Assembly (NCBI GenBank): GCA_029817715.1
Contig: JARUPY010000330.1
Location: 62,001-126,000, forward strand
Length of the DNA: 64,000 nucleotides
Direction: 5' to 3'
Source of the DNA: Melastoma dodecandrum
Taxonomy: Eukaryota; Streptophyta; Magnoliopsida; Myrtales; Melastomataceae
The stretch's first letter is position 1. Every line of letters begins with the position of its first letter. Positions 44,706 through 57,497 of the stretch are shown piece after piece. The position numbers were made by a program, and so were the translations under genes. The notes beneath the pieces were generated by a model that searched no databases, had not been told where the DNA came from, and worked only from the letters and a program-made list of their open reading frames with translations.

Positions 44706-45358
44706 GTACAACCATTGATGTAAAATCCCGAAAATGTCTTCTTCGTTTGCTGATATGGGAAATTGTTAGTCCTGGGCCCCTGGTTTTACCTAACTTGGAC
44801 CACACCGCTGGTGCTAGCCGCCATCTTGGTGAAGATCTTGCTTTTGATAACTTCCTCATTATTTCAGAACATGAAGTCTGGACAGAAGGAAGGTGCCTAG
44901 ATGCATTCGCCGGGAGCACAGATGGGTGGCTGAACCGCCAATTCCACACGTCTCTTCTTGATATGGGGCTCTAGTATTCTCTTCTAGGATCACATTCAGC
45001 TCTTTGTTAGTAGTTTCTGCTGGCGACTGCCTGCGTCCATGTACTGTTTGTTAATAGCAACCACAATTGACCAACTCGTGATTCGGGTATTGTGTTTCTT
45101 ATGAGCGTATCACGATTACAAATCAATTCTTAGAAAATTTTGTGGGTTCAAATCCCACTCCACGCTTTACGTTTAATTCCTTTTTTTTTCCTTCTATCAT
45201 GAAGCAGTACCAAGTCAAGGGAATGTGGGTCTTGGCAAGTATCTATCCTTTTCCGTTTGGTTCAACGTTATCAGCCAACACATTCTATAAAAGGGATGAC
45301 AGCACAATGCTCGAGTCCACAACGATCCAGTTGTACAGGGAAGGGTGAAGGTCAAATT
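44706..45358. other. Convergent intergenic region
   Basis: 3' flanks of two convergent genes. A T-arm-like sequence at 45142-45158 was examined and not accepted as a tRNA. No other feature is seen. Confidence 0.5.
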
Positions 45359-46749
45359 TCAACCAGTGCCTTCCTTGGTTTGTGCTGGTGTCGATTTCAT
45401 ACCACGTTGAACAGCTCGAGGGACAAATGTCATACCACGACCGCGACGACGTCCAAAGCTGACGGATGTGGGAGATGATCCAGAGGTGCTTAATCTGGAA
45501 ATTTGTGATACGAGATCTTCAATCTCCTCCTTTTCTACTTCCATGGCACTAGAAGAAACCTCCTCCTTGATAGAACCATGCTTCCTTTGTTGCCTCTGTC
45601 TGCTCTTTTTTGATGGATGGGCCTTCTTGTAAAACTCAAAAGAGGAGGGGAACTTGTGTTTGTCGACCAGATGCCGCTTTCGAGCTTTGTCGTTTTTAAA
45701 TTTAATGCCGCATCCTTCAACCAGGCACTCGTACTGTTCAATCACATTCAAGCATGACACGTTAGCTACCACCAGTATAAAGATATGTCAAAATAAATTA
45801 TAAAAATAACATCACCATCTCAACAGCAACAAGAGCGAAGACTCGAACTCTACCCAGATCACATGAAAATTTCACAGCCAGGACAAAGTCAAATGAGAAA
45901 GCATATGAAGGGCACAATTAATCATACCATGGAATAACCACGGGCAACCTTGGCTTGAAAGAAGGAGTCGTGGGCTTCAGAAATGTGGATGCTCAAGAGT
46001 TTTGATGTAGGGTATACCCTCGAGCACACTGAACAGGAAGCCATATGCCTTGCACTATAATGATCCTCAAAGTTTTCCAACGAAGGCAACTTGGCACCAC
46101 AGCCAACTATTGGACAGAAAACCTGCCTGATCAATGGGACGAGGGAGTGAGTTGTTTCAGTTAAACAGTTTCAGCCTATAACATGATCAGACAGAAGCTT
46201 CAGCCTTCTCCCCCAATAAGGGAGGTCAGCTGCACATTGGACCCACAGACACTCATAGCATGGAAACAATCACTGCAAGCAAAGCCAATGATGCACTGTA
46301 TCGTACAACCCAATCTAAATAAAGTTCACCCAAAGCAGATTCAGAAACTGCAGACAGCAATTGATTCCATATCATAAGTAACCATTTCCTTGACAAGATC
46401 ATGACAATTCAAATCGAATCTGCCACAACAAACCGTTCTTCCAGCAATACCTGCTTTCCGCGTCGATGCAATTCCGAAAAAACAGAGACTCGTCTTCGCT
46501 TAGGTCCAAGGCAACCTGGATGCAAAACGAGGACTAAGACATAATAACGAGGAGCAACCAGATTAGGCAGAGGATGAGAGGGGGGGGGGGGGGGACCGGC
46601 TTAGCGAGTAGTTCGCGCTCAACGTTGCCGGAGGAGAAGAAGGCGGAGTCGGGATGGAAACGCCTGCGCGACGGGATCCAAACAGGGAACGACACCCCTC
46701 CGTCTTCTTTACCACTGATCCCTCGCTCGACCTCGGCCTCGACCTCCAT
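45359..46749 (-). CDS. ZNF511-like C2H2 zinc-finger protein, 263 aa, four exons
   Basis: Exons are 46749-46597, 46515-46451, 46126-45928 and 45733-45359, with a continuous frame (792 nt). The N-terminal part reads VSFPVWIPSRRRFHPDSAFF then SGNVERELLAKP. Three C2H2 fingers follow: FCPIVGCGAKL...HYSARH, CSVCSRVYPTSKLLSIHISEAH, and YECLVEGCGIKFKNDKARKRHL. The basic C-terminus includes HPSKKSRQRQQRKH and the conserved SVSFGRRRGRGMTFVPRAV. This matches plant homologues of human zinc finger protein 511; the molecular role is not well established. The first donor is CCG|GTCCCC at the edge of a 15-C run (G-run on plus, 46580-46594). Head-to-head with the STEEP1/DUF167 gene, 398 bp apart. Confidence 0.9.
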
Positions 46750-47147
46750 CTCTCCTTCTCGAACGGTTCCGTTGGGTGCTTGTGTTTGAAATGACTAAAC
46801 AACGAGTAGCCGGTCGATGATTCGATGTCGATACGTCCGACCCGGGGTAAGAAGACGGACTTAGAAATCTGATGGGCTTCGCCGGCGAAGGTTTGGAGCC
46901 TTAGTGACGACGCCCAGCCCACTTGAGCCCTAGTCACTCTTCTTCTCCGGATGTGGTCGGATAACCCGACCCAATCCAATGCTTCAATTCATCGCTCTCA
47001 TCCAACCTCGTTTCCCCTAGGGTTTTGCTGGGAATCGCCTGGCATCACCAATCATTGAATCAGATTAGGTTCCCCCCAAATTAGCAGCGAAATCAGGAGG
47101 ATGGTGGTTATCGATTGACGGAGTTTGTGATCGCGGATTAGAGAGGG
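46750..47147. promoter_or_regulatory. Bidirectional promoter region
   Basis: 398 bp separate the start codons of the divergent ZNF511-like and STEEP1/DUF167 genes. It contains 5' leaders of both, including a tagggttttgc box (telo-box-like) near 47018-47028, common in plant housekeeping and ribosome-related promoters. Shared control is inferred. Confidence 0.45.
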
Positions 47148-47846
47148 ATGCCAAAGAGGACGACTCATACGTATTCGAGCGAGGACGCGGCACCGGAGGG
47201 GCCCGACTCCGACCTATTCGTGTACTACTGCAAGCATTGCTCCTCCCACCTCCTCATCACCGACACTCAGCTGCAGAAGCTCCCGAGGAGGAAGACGGAC
47301 AGGGCCTACGCCCTCGACAAGAAGAAGCACCTCACGAGGCTGAATGTCAAGGAGGCAGGGAAAGTCCTGCTGAAACGAGGCGAAGGTAAACTGGAGAAGC
47401 AGTTCCGCATGAACTGCGTCAGCTGCGGTCTCTTTGTTTGCTACCGTGCTGAGGAGGATGCGGAGGCGGCAACCCTTGTGTACCTCGTGGACGGGGCATT
47501 GAGCAACGTGGCCGCCGAGACCAACCCTCAGGACGCGCCTGTCCCGCCCTGTATATCACAGTTAGAAGGAGGGCTCGTTCAGGTCGCCATCGAAGTGGAA
47601 GCGGCTGCTCACCGTGCTGCGATCACTAGGGTCAACGCCGATGATGTCAGAGTCACGGTGGCTGCCCCTGCGGCACGTGGGGAAGCCAACAGCGAGCTCC
47701 TGGAGTTCATGGGGAAAGTCCTTGGACTTAGGCTTAGCCAGATGACCCTGCAGAGGGGATGGAATAACAAATCAAAGCTGCTTGTAGTAGAGGACATGGC
47801 CGCAAGGCAGGTCTACGAGAAGTTACTTGAAGCCGTGCAACCTTGA
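47148..47846 (+). CDS. STEEP1-like (UPF0428) plus DUF167/UPF0235 two-domain protein, 232 aa
   Basis: A single exon from ATG 47148. Residues 1 to about 120 resemble eukaryotic STEEP1/CXorf56: [31 protein letters not shown], and a second Cys pair in [13 protein letters not shown], so a zinc ribbon (C28, C31, near C90, C93) is likely. After a conserved [19 protein letters not shown] linker, the C-terminus is a YggU/DUF167 domain: [40 protein letters not shown]. Plants have this fusion (At5g63440-type). Its function is unknown; animal STEEP1 aids STING trafficking, which should not be carried over. No lesion is seen. The next gene, UTP20, is convergent. Confidence 0.9.
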   Translation: MPKRTTHTYSSEDAAPEGPDSDLFVYYCKHCSSHLLITDTQLQKLPRRKTDRAYALDKKKHLTRLNVKEAGKVLLKRGEGKLEKQFRMNCVSCGLFVCYRAEEDAEAATLVYLVDGALSNVAAETNPQDAPVPPCISQLEGGLVQVAIEVEAAAHRAAITRVNADDVRVTVAAPAARGEANSELLEFMGKVLGLRLSQMTLQRGWNNKSKLLVVEDMAARQVYEKLLEAVQP

Positions 47847-48362
47847 GAGCTTAGCCGCTTGTGTATTGCCTTTGAGTTATCATCGATCAAGTGTTTTACT
47901 TGATGAAGGTGTTGCATCATTGTCTCCATCAGGAGATAATCATGAAACGAGTCAGTTCGCAGAACAAATTTTACGATCAAAACTTCTGCAACATCCTAAG
48001 CTAATCACTTAAACCTCCACCAAATCCAGAAACAGAGGCAATAATAAAAAAAAAAAAAGCTAAACCAAATAATGATATTAATAATTATAATAACCACCTG
48101 CTCCTAACAGACCCAGCAGCATTCTCATCCATCGGCTTCTCAGCAACCTGGGACCATGTTGTCATAAAACAAACAGTGAATCCCCCTCCGTGAAAGCAAA
48201 GGCTAGAAGACACCATCGTCAGCAAAGCAAGCCTTTGAACTTAAATGGAATATCAAGAGGGTCGGATCATACTCGTACCTCATTTTCCAGGGGATATTTA
48301 CAATCATGGGAACACCTCGTCTCTGGCATCCTTTTAGCAAGGACTGCGAGTCAGGTTAGATT
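47847..48362. other. Convergent intergenic region
   Basis: 3' flanks of the STEEP1/DUF167 gene and of UTP20; an A-run lies near 48047. No gene is seen. Confidence 0.55.
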
Positions 48363-51300
48363 CTAATGCATCCACCTTGCCATCTTCATCGATACCATTT
48401 TCCTCTTTTTGTTAGCACGGTGCTTGGCAGAGATTCTGAGTTTCCTCTTCGCGTTTCGCATTGGATTGACAACCGCCATCACATTCTCCTCTCTTTTCCG
48501 CTTGTCCCTCCTGGATTTGAGATCCTTCCTCATCAAGCTATATACTCGCATGAACTCGTCAGCTCCTAAAGACTTCTTCAAAGATTCAGAAACTTCTTGT
48601 GCTAGTTCTTTCATATCATCAGTTATGACCTTCCCGGCGAATCCCTCCGAAACTTTATATAACGGTAGAAGTAACTCATAAGCATATTGTATAGAATCTC
48701 CATGGATGATTTGGGACACAAACCTCTGGAAACAGCGGAAAGCAATCTTCATCTGTGTCAGGTCCATCCGAAGAGCAATCTCCCCCATCCTCCGCAACAC
48801 ACAACTTACTAGAAAATATCGACCACTGCTGGAAAGACCTCCATCGCTCTTTTCTTGCGCACCAGAAGTAAGAGAAAGAAACATGACCTCTCCATCCTTT
48901 GAACCAAGCAACTGGAATGCCTCGAGGAAAAGTAGTTGCTCTTCCCGTCCGACAGTTAGCCAGAATTCCGAACGTTGAGCAGGCTCCATGCGTCCCATGA
49001 GAGAATTTAAACAGCAAAGCACAAAAGTGAGATTTTCAGATATGACAGTTTCTGCTGCATCATCCGGAATTTGTGTCTTCATTTGGTCGCAGAAGGAGAC
49101 GACTGTGATGAAAAGTCTGCTACATGTGAGAAAGTTGTTATCCAAAACTCTCTCCATTTTTTTTCCTACTGCCTCATACACAGTTGCAAAGAATGAAGCA
49201 ACAAGACGAGCGGTAACATTACGTAGCCAGAGATGCGGGTGCAGCAGCAACTCGAAAACTGCTTTCCATAACTCTCCAGAGTCAGCTTCAAAAAACAAAT
49301 ACGGGAAGTGGGCAAGAATCTTCTCCAGCATTATCAGAGAATAATATGCCTCTTTCCAGAAAGGTATGGCTTCATCACTTGAATCTTCTTGAGAAACAGA
49401 AATGGCTTTTACTGCAGACTTTGAAATCTCAGTAACTACAGGCAGGATACTGGGAATATGTTCTTGAAACCCACCCTTCATGACCTCGACAAGCAAACCC
49501 ATCACCTGTGCAGCAGCACTTCGCAACTGGCATTTCTCGCCGAAATACCATGATAAGCTAAATGTAACCACAGATTGAAGTGAATGAGGTCCCATACGCC
49601 CAACCAAGCGTTTTATAGCCGCACCAGTCATAGAACGGACCTTGTTATCAGGATCATTTGCCAAGCCAACTACCATATGTAGAAACAATGTCTGCGCCTG
49701 CTTCTCAAGAACTCTGCTCGGAAACTTCATTATAATTGCATGGATCATTTCAAGAGCAGCCTCCCTTCCAGTTGAATGCTCGTAGCTCAGGTTTGACAGT
49801 AGGAAATCCAGATGCTGTCCCAACCGCTTTTCTGAAAGAGGATAATCAAGTAAAAACTGCAGCAGAATTTCACTGCACTTCCTGCGGATAGCCTCCGACT
49901 GACTCCTGACCATCAACTCACCAACTCGATTCATCATATCATATATCTCAGGGACAACCGCTTTGCAGCCTACGATCGCCTTCAGGAGGGAAAGTGCAAC
50001 AGGAGAAGGATTCCTATCCAGATCGACGAACACAGGAAACTTTATCAGTGTCAACAAGTTTCCAGATGAAAGGGTCATGTTTTCACTGCTTAAAAGCACA
50101 GTCAACATTTTAAGGCTGGACTCCATTAAATTGCTGCCACTACTCGTACTGCCATGTGCAACGTCCAATAATGTATCTTTTATTTTATCAGACTCAGCTC
50201 CAAGGGAAGGCAAAGGCAACCTAACAAGACGAGTCAAGCAACTTATTGATGAGGCAATGATAGTCTCATATTTGGAACCCAAGCAATGGCATAACAAAGC
50301 TACGAACGGATCCAACATGGTTAAGAGCATCGCATCATTCTTTGCCCCTTTTAGCTTCTTCAAATGGGCATTTAACAGACTAAGGGCAAACCCAACAAGA
50401 AGATAAGAGGCTGGAGATCCCTTCAAAGATCCCTGGGTACTGGTCTTCTTTCCCATATCAACAAGCTTCTTTGAGAAAGGGACAGGTATAGAAGTGTCCC
50501 TCACAAGTTCGCCATTGATTCCGTCTTTCACAATGCCATGGATAAAAATGAACAGGTTGTTTTGATCAACGGAAGGATTGCTTTCAATGCCAATGGCAAT
50601 GTGACGTAACATCTCTTCCAAATTTGATTTCATTTTTGGAGTCAGATTATTCTGTTGATGGCTGGTGATGAGAGAAAGAAGCCTAAACACATTGCTTCTG
50701 AAAGTAATGTTTTGAGCAATCATTTTCAAGGTCTCAAATGACAACTTCTTCCGAGTTTCTTTCATTTTTGCTGCAATCTTCTCCACCTCTTTCTCCTCAG
50801 AGACACCTCCCAGAATATCGTTACGTACAACCAAGAGAAGATCTTCCAGGCAATAGTCCAACTTCCCAACACTTGGGCTGGTTAGAAACTTAGATAAGAT
50901 GAAATTCACTGTGTATCCCAAGACATGAAGCTCAAATCCCCGCTTTAGAATGGATCGCAAAACATTAACTATGAACTGAAGATATTCGAATCCAAGTTCC
51001 TTCAAACAAGCTGCCAAAGCCAGCCTGGCTTCATCACGAACACTTTCCATGCGGCTCTTTAAAAAGTTAGAAATACGATGAATGACTCCAGGCAACTGAG
51101 AGTCCAACACGCCTCGAGGAAGCAACTTGAAAAGCTTAAGTGCAACAAGGTTAATAGTGGCATTTAGCTTATCCGTGTCAGAATCCAGCAATTTCTGTAT
51201 CTTAGGAAGTAGAGTTTTCAGAAGGAACTCTTGAATCTCCACAGGGACAACAAAGTCATGGCAAGTTCTTGATTCAGCCGACACTAAGCCCGACTGTATA

Positions 51301-54300
51301 TTACCATCAGGAGTAGTCAACGTTTCTTGGGACTGGTTATCAGGCGAAACCTCAAAGAAGTGAAACTGATCAAGGATTGAGCATATTAACCTCAGCAACA
51401 GCTTCTGCTTTTTCGGATCAATGGCGATTTCATGGAAACATCTCATGAGCATAGCATAATATGCTTTCCAGTCCACAAAACCAGCGACCGAAGCAAGAGC
51501 CTCTACACATGCGTTTTTTATTTGTTCTGCTTCCAATGCCTGGGCATCAAATAACATGTTGAAGAACAGGGGCAAGAACACTTTATCCATGATGTCCTTT
51601 GACATGTTGCTTTTACTCATAATATTTTTGAACCGTGTCAACGCCCGAGCCCTTCTATGTTTCTGAATATGGACGATGTTTTTAAAGAAATCTACTTCAG
51701 CATCTTCACTACAAAGCAGTTGAAATGTTCCCAGCTGCGCCACATCAGGGAGCTTCTCGACCATTTTTCTTAATAATTCAAACCACTCCTTTCTGATTGG
51801 TGCTTGTCGCTTCATAGCATTCCCCATATGGTCTATTAGGAATTTACCAACGATGTGACGAATGGATGATAACGTCCAGCAATGGTCCAATTCTACTGTT
51901 GGCAGTCCTGGTAGTTCTTGTCCATCGTTCCCCTGCCGCCCAACAACTTCGCAAGAAAATTCAACAAAGGTGCATAGAGATTGATATGCACTCTCTCTTA
52001 AAATTAAATCATCAGATGACATATGGTAGACGCACTGTGATAAGATGAGCAATGCATGCTCAAACCCAACAGAATGGAAAAGCTTGACATTGATCCTCCC
52101 ATAAGCTCCTATTACAGCATCGAAGTCAAGGCCTTCAATAGATGTCTTGTTCATTTCACAAAGAAGCATCCCCTACGATCAAACAGCAGCAGTTAGAATG
52201 AGTACAGGCAAAAAAACTAGCGATAGCCAAAAGATGCAATTCATGGGAAGGCGAATACTACCACGTGTGGCACATAATCCTCAGATGGAGAAAGAGAAAG
52301 AAGAATATCACATATTGATGATCGTAGTTCCAATTCAACCCAAGTAAGCAAAGGAGAAAAAGCTTTTATAATATCCTTGTTACACTCGGGACTAACAATC
52401 CGCACCATTTCTTTAACCACTCCGAGAATATCAGCACAAACATCTGCAAGGAAAACTACAGAAATCAACTCACAAGATCTGTCATCAAGTTACTACAGTT
52501 TACAAAGGTACATCTCTCATTACCTTGTTTATGAGCACATTTTGTAAGAAACTGCAGCAATACCTCCATAAACTTCTTCCCCAACAACTCATCCCGTACA
52601 TGAGGACTCAACAATTTAAATATTCTTAGAAGAGATTCCTCTGGGAATTTAACCAGTTTCCTGAAAGATAACTATCCATCAGTGTGGCTGGATAATAGGC
52701 TTGCCTGCTTTTAAAAGGTAGCATATGCAGTTTGGAGCAAACATGAATATTTTGGAGTTACCTCGTCATAAAAATAATCAATCATTTGGCCACATAAATA
52801 TCAACCACGAGACGAATAACAATGATTGGAAGACAACAAAGATCAGATACATTAAGGCAAGAGATGTAGAAAAGAATAGCACCTAAGGAAAATTTCACAG
52901 GAAAACTTACCAATACTGGATTGAGACCAAGTCTACGCATAATTCGCAGAAAACGTATAGAAAATAATAAGCAGCCATGAGATGGATCTTACCTCTTGAT
53001 AGGGCTGTTGCTAAGAAATAGAGCATACAAACTATGTATGACTACACCAGTGGTGGGAAAAAAATTACTTTCAGCATGTTCCTCTCTTATTTCATAGTGA
53101 CTCAGAAGATTCTCTGTGAACTCAAAAACAGCATTCCCAATAGCTTCAGTGATGGTAGTAATTGTCAGAATTGAAAATATATCTGCAACCAGTTGCTTTT
53201 CCCTCAATAGCCGAGACGCCAGTCTGTGGCATCGGCTCATGGCAATAAAGCACAAGAACAGAGAACTAGGCTTTTCACTACTGGAACCCTCCTCCTTGAA
53301 GTTGTCTGTCAGCGGCTTTACTGAATCAAAGAAAAGGTCCCAGAACTCTGAACCAAAATCATGATCTTCATACCTGTTCGATACAGATGCAATAATTTCA
53401 AGGCATAAAGATCTCAACTTCTTCAGATGCTTCACCACGCCACCAGACACAATCTGATTCACAGAACTGGCATCAATATTGCACTTGTCTGAACCAGTAT
53501 CCTCACTAATGGCAGATGAATTATTCCTCTTTGCTAAATCGACACTTCGACTGCAGAAGCCTAACATTCTTACAACAAATCCCATCAACAGGTCAATAAA
53601 TGGTTCAAGGCGTATCTGATCAAAGGTTCCGAGGACATCCTTAATCACATTCAGAAACCCCTCTCGCTTCTTCCAATAAATCTGAGACATATCATCCACC
53701 GTAAACTGTACCAGAAAATCTGACAGAAGAAACTCGTTCAAGGAATGTGTTCCCGGGAACCAACAGAAATGGTTGGCTCTATCACTCCCAGCAAAATTGT
53801 CGTGCAAAGGCTTTATAAGCAATAAAAAGAAAAGTGGAAGTTCTTTGACAGCCAGTTGAGCTATGAAAGAAAGGACAGCCCTTCGAAGATTTCTCTTTGA
53901 ATTTCTCACTTTTAAGGCCAAGATATATATCACTAAAGGCACAACATAAGCTCGGTGGCTTGCATCAATCAGGCCAGTCTCTTCAGACAAGCTCCAAGTT
54001 GTTAATTCATTGCGCAAAGTCTTTGAATTAATCAAGTTCCTGAGATTTTGTGCATATGGCAGCAAAAAGTCGTCCTTCCAGTTAAGCAAGCAGTCGAGAA
54101 CCTTAAGCTGCACTTCAGGATCATTTTCCTCAAGAAGTCTTATTTGGAATACCTCTTTCAAGAATTGCCCTTGATATAATGACTTAGGATCCCGCATTAA
54201 CTTAAACAGGTTCAACCACTCCTTAAGGACAGATTTCCATCCCTTCCCTTTACAGAAACGAATATCATAAGAACCCACGCTGGACATATCAGCAACACCA

Positions 54301-56915
54301 TAGCCCAAAAATCTTAAGAATAATGGGACAACATGCCGAGACCGAGCTTCAATAATGGCAGGAATTTTTTGCAACGATTGTATCAGTAATGACAGGACTG
54401 ACTCAGGTGGAGTACTGTCATAAGAAGGGGAAAGAAAATCATGGAAGTCTCTCATAAAATCTGAGTGGTCGGATAATGAGGCCTCATTTTCTTTGACGTG
54501 ATCATCCAAAGCAAGAAACTTGGATTGTAGTTCTTCTAGGAAGTATGTAAATTTTTCCCACACTGTTCCAACATGCTTGCGAACCAAAAGAGCTAGGCAT
54601 TCAGATGCTTCCTCCCACAGATAACTGAACCTGTTGTTGAACATGCCAATAACTCCATATAACAGTGTCGGTACATATGATTCAGACACCTCTCCTGCAG
54701 ATACTTCCATCTGGAGTTTAGAAATAGAAAGGACAACCTTTCTGCTATCTTCAACTGAAAGAGGAGTTGTCTCTATGGAAAGAAGTAGCTGAAGAACATC
54801 TATTTCCCGCATGGGCTCATAATGGCACAGCAAGCGCAAAGTGGAGACACGAATAGCCTTGTCAGGATGAGAGAGACTCTTGTTAAATATATCAACAGCA
54901 TCTGCAAATTTGGTTTTCTCAAACTCTGGCTGGTATTCAACCCTTCTCCTTGTCAAGGCCGAGGACCCAAATAGGTCATCAAGGTAATCAGCAACTGCAG
55001 TCAGTACAAGCCTCGAGAAAGGATATTTTCTTGCAAACTGCATGAACTTACTCACATCTTCAAATCCAACGCCAGCACCACACTTCAATTTTTTATAGGA
55101 AGTTAAACTAGCACCGATCAAATTCTGCCAGAAATGCTTATGCGAGAGAATATTCTCGTTTTGAAAGGAAATGATCCGCTCAACATCATCAACAAAGTCG
55201 ATTAGAGTTTGTGCATCTTCTTGACTAGTAAAAATTAAGGGATAGCAACGGATTACTCCCCATAATGAAGAAAACTTAGAGTCATCCACAGATATGGATG
55301 CGCCATCTCCAGGTTTAAAATTATGAAAACAGGTTTTCCAGTAGGTTACAGATTGCTCCAAGAACTGTCTAATCCTAGAAGTGGTTTCTCCAGGTATTCT
55401 TTCAAAAGCATTAGGGCTTCCTGATTTCTCAGATAATTGGAAGAACAGATGGAGAACTTGCTCTGGTGAAGCCTCGACCAAATTGTCAAGAACCTTTAAA
55501 GCATCGTTCTTAAAAGGCAAGAAAACTGAAGACTTCATCAAAAGCAACTCTCTTATGAAAGCCAACAAGCTGACGGTTTGAAAATTAAATATGGGCCCCC
55601 ATTCTTCTGAGCAAGAGGCCAGGATAGACGTGTGACCATCGACATGAGAAAGCCCCGCAACAACTCCTATAATCAACCTAATTACGACCTCCAAAAGCTC
55701 ATTCAATCCATCGGCAGAAACTGTAGAGCTGTCGTGGCAGAAAAACGTTCGAACAACCATCGTCACCTGCTTAATCAGCAACTCATAATCCGAAACCTTG
55801 TGGCCGTCATCAATCTGGACAATCGATGCCAGGATAGTCAGCAATCTTCTTAGATGCAACATGCTTCTATCATTTACAGAGACGATAACTTCCCGTAGCA
55901 AGCAATCCCACAACAGGTGCAAGTCCTCACGGTCCAATTCCTCGCACAATCTTTGGAAAGTGGCAATCATGACACCAACCACACAATCTGGCTCTTCACT
56001 GACCTCATCACCAATCCCGCATATTGATTTGTCAAGCAACACACTGAGTACCATCCCGGCCTTGGAATGAAACTTTGATGAAGTTCCAATCAAAGTGTGA
56101 TACAACAAAGCTGCCGCAGCAAATTTCCTATTATCCGACGGCTTTTTAGCAACTTCTAGCATGATCTTCCTCAACCCTCTGGGAAGCAGCAAGTTTTGCA
56201 GTCCCAGAATTGTTCTCCCTTCTTCATCTACATCCATTCTGTTTCCTGATCTTTCACCTGCCTTACCCATTTCTGTCAGAGGCGCATTCCTCAATAAAAA
56301 TGACATCGATTTTGCCATGAATTCCTGCACGTATCCCTTTGGATAGTACCTCAACTTCATAGTGACCTTGAAAACACTGGCAACCCTTCGCATGAGATAC
56401 TTCTGCAAGTGCATTAATATACATGACCACGAGTAGAAGATCTGCTCGAGAACCTCTGGTTCCCTATCGCCACCAGCCTTCAGAAGGCGAACAAGAGCCT
56501 CAACAATCCTCGGCAAGTAAGGGACAAACTCCTCGAGCAGATCCCTGGACAACGCCACAAGCGAACGAAGCAACGGCTCCAGGGACAGGCGGGCATCCAT
56601 CCGCAGCCTATCTAGAAGGCTCGAGACAATGGCATCCTTATGCAACAGGATTAAGGGGAGGTTCTGAACGAGAGGGAGGGTCTGCTCGTAGTAGGAGATG
56701 AAATCCTCGGCGGTGTTGAGCTCCCGCCACTCGAGGAGGCAGTCCCGCGAGAAGGAGGAGCCATCCGAAGGATCCGGCTTGACCCTGTCGAGGCTTCTGT
56801 AGACGTCGATCTCGACGTCGTCGAGCCTCTGGGAGAAGGACTTGAAGACGAAGCGCCGGCGGCCGGGCCCGGTGTTGAGAGACTTAACGGCGCGAGCGTG
56901 GGATGTCGTCGCCAT
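48363..56915 (-). CDS. UTP20: UTP20, small-subunit processome component 20 (U3 snoRNP), 2,683 aa
   Basis: Four exons: 56915-52993, 52660-52524, 52443-52262 and 52172-48363. GT/AG introns join them in one frame of 8,052 nt. The N-terminus (RRRFVFKSFSQRLDDVEIDV) and the FISYYEQTLPLVQNLPLILL stretch match UTP20. The length agrees with human (about 2,785) and yeast (about 2,490) proteins. The body is helical HEAT/ARM-like throughout. The DRIM/UTP20 region lies in the middle. The C-terminus is highly basic (RRDKRKREENV, KRKLRISAKHRANKKRK), a nucleolar localisation signal. UTP20 acts in the SSU processome for 18S rRNA maturation. Two exons of about 3.9 and 3.8 kb hold 96% of the coding sequence. 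No lesion is seen over 2,683 codons, so it is under selection. Confidence 0.95.
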
Positions 56916-57287
56916 CTAGGAGCGGCGCGCCGGCGGGAGAGGGGGGGAAGAGGAAGAAGGGAAGGGCCAGGGTAGGGTTTAACGGCCTATTTCGCGGAAA
57001 AGGGTTTTAATTATTTATTTATTAAGAGGAACTCTTTCTTATATTAATTTTAAAATTTTATAAATAAATAAAATATATTAATTAAATAAATTAAATAAAT
57101 ATAATATATGATGTCGGTGACATACAGCGAAGATCCAGCCAAGATCAAGAAGTGACGGGGGATTTGGGAAAATCTGAAATACCTAGCATTTCCTAAATCA
57201 CACCACTTTGCTTTCCCCTTCTCTCCGGTTCTCCCCCAGAAACCCTTCCTCCGGAAGAGCATTGGACAGGTGCAAATTAAGGGGGAG
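56916..57287. promoter_or_regulatory. Divergent promoter region of UTP20 and the first DUF3339 gene
   Basis: 372 bp between two start codons pointing away from each other. It has a very AT-rich middle (57000-57110), and a gtagggtttaac telo-box-like motif near 56971-56982 close to UTP20, a motif common in ribosome-biogenesis promoters. Confidence 0.45.
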
Positions 57288-57497
57288 ATGGCGGACTGGG
57301 GTCCAGTCTTCGTGGCGGTGGTGCTATTCGTCCTGCTCACCCCTGGGCTGCTGTTCCAGATCCCAGGCAAGAGCAAGATCGTGGAGTTCGGGAACTTCCA
57401 GACGAGCGGCGCATCCATACTTGTCCACACCGTCATCTATTTCGCACTAGTATGTATCTTCCTCTTGGCCATCGGCGTCCACGTCTACGTCGGCTAG
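57288..57497 (+). CDS. DUF3339 family small membrane protein, 69 aa (copy 1)
   Basis: A single short frame starting MADWGPVFVAVVLFVLLTPG and ending GVHVYVG. Two hydrophobic segments (residues about 7-23 and 46-66) flank a conserved loop (LLFQIPGKSKIVEFGNFQTS). This MADWxPV...LLTPGLLFQxPG pattern defines the plant-only DUF3339 family, whose function is not known. The frame extends upstream to 57270 only from a GTG, so ATG 57288 is used. It forms a tandem pair with the gene at 58165. Confidence 0.92.
   Translation: MADWGPVFVAVVLFVLLTPGLLFQIPGKSKIVEFGNFQTSGASILVHTVIYFALVCIFLLAIGVHVYVG

Noticed and set aside
45142..45158. T-arm-like GTGGGTTCAAATCCCAC followed by TCCACGC
   Set aside because: No matching acceptor 5' strand (GCGTGGA) or D/anticodon arms lie in the preceding 90 bp. 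It is at most a tRNA-like remnant or chance.
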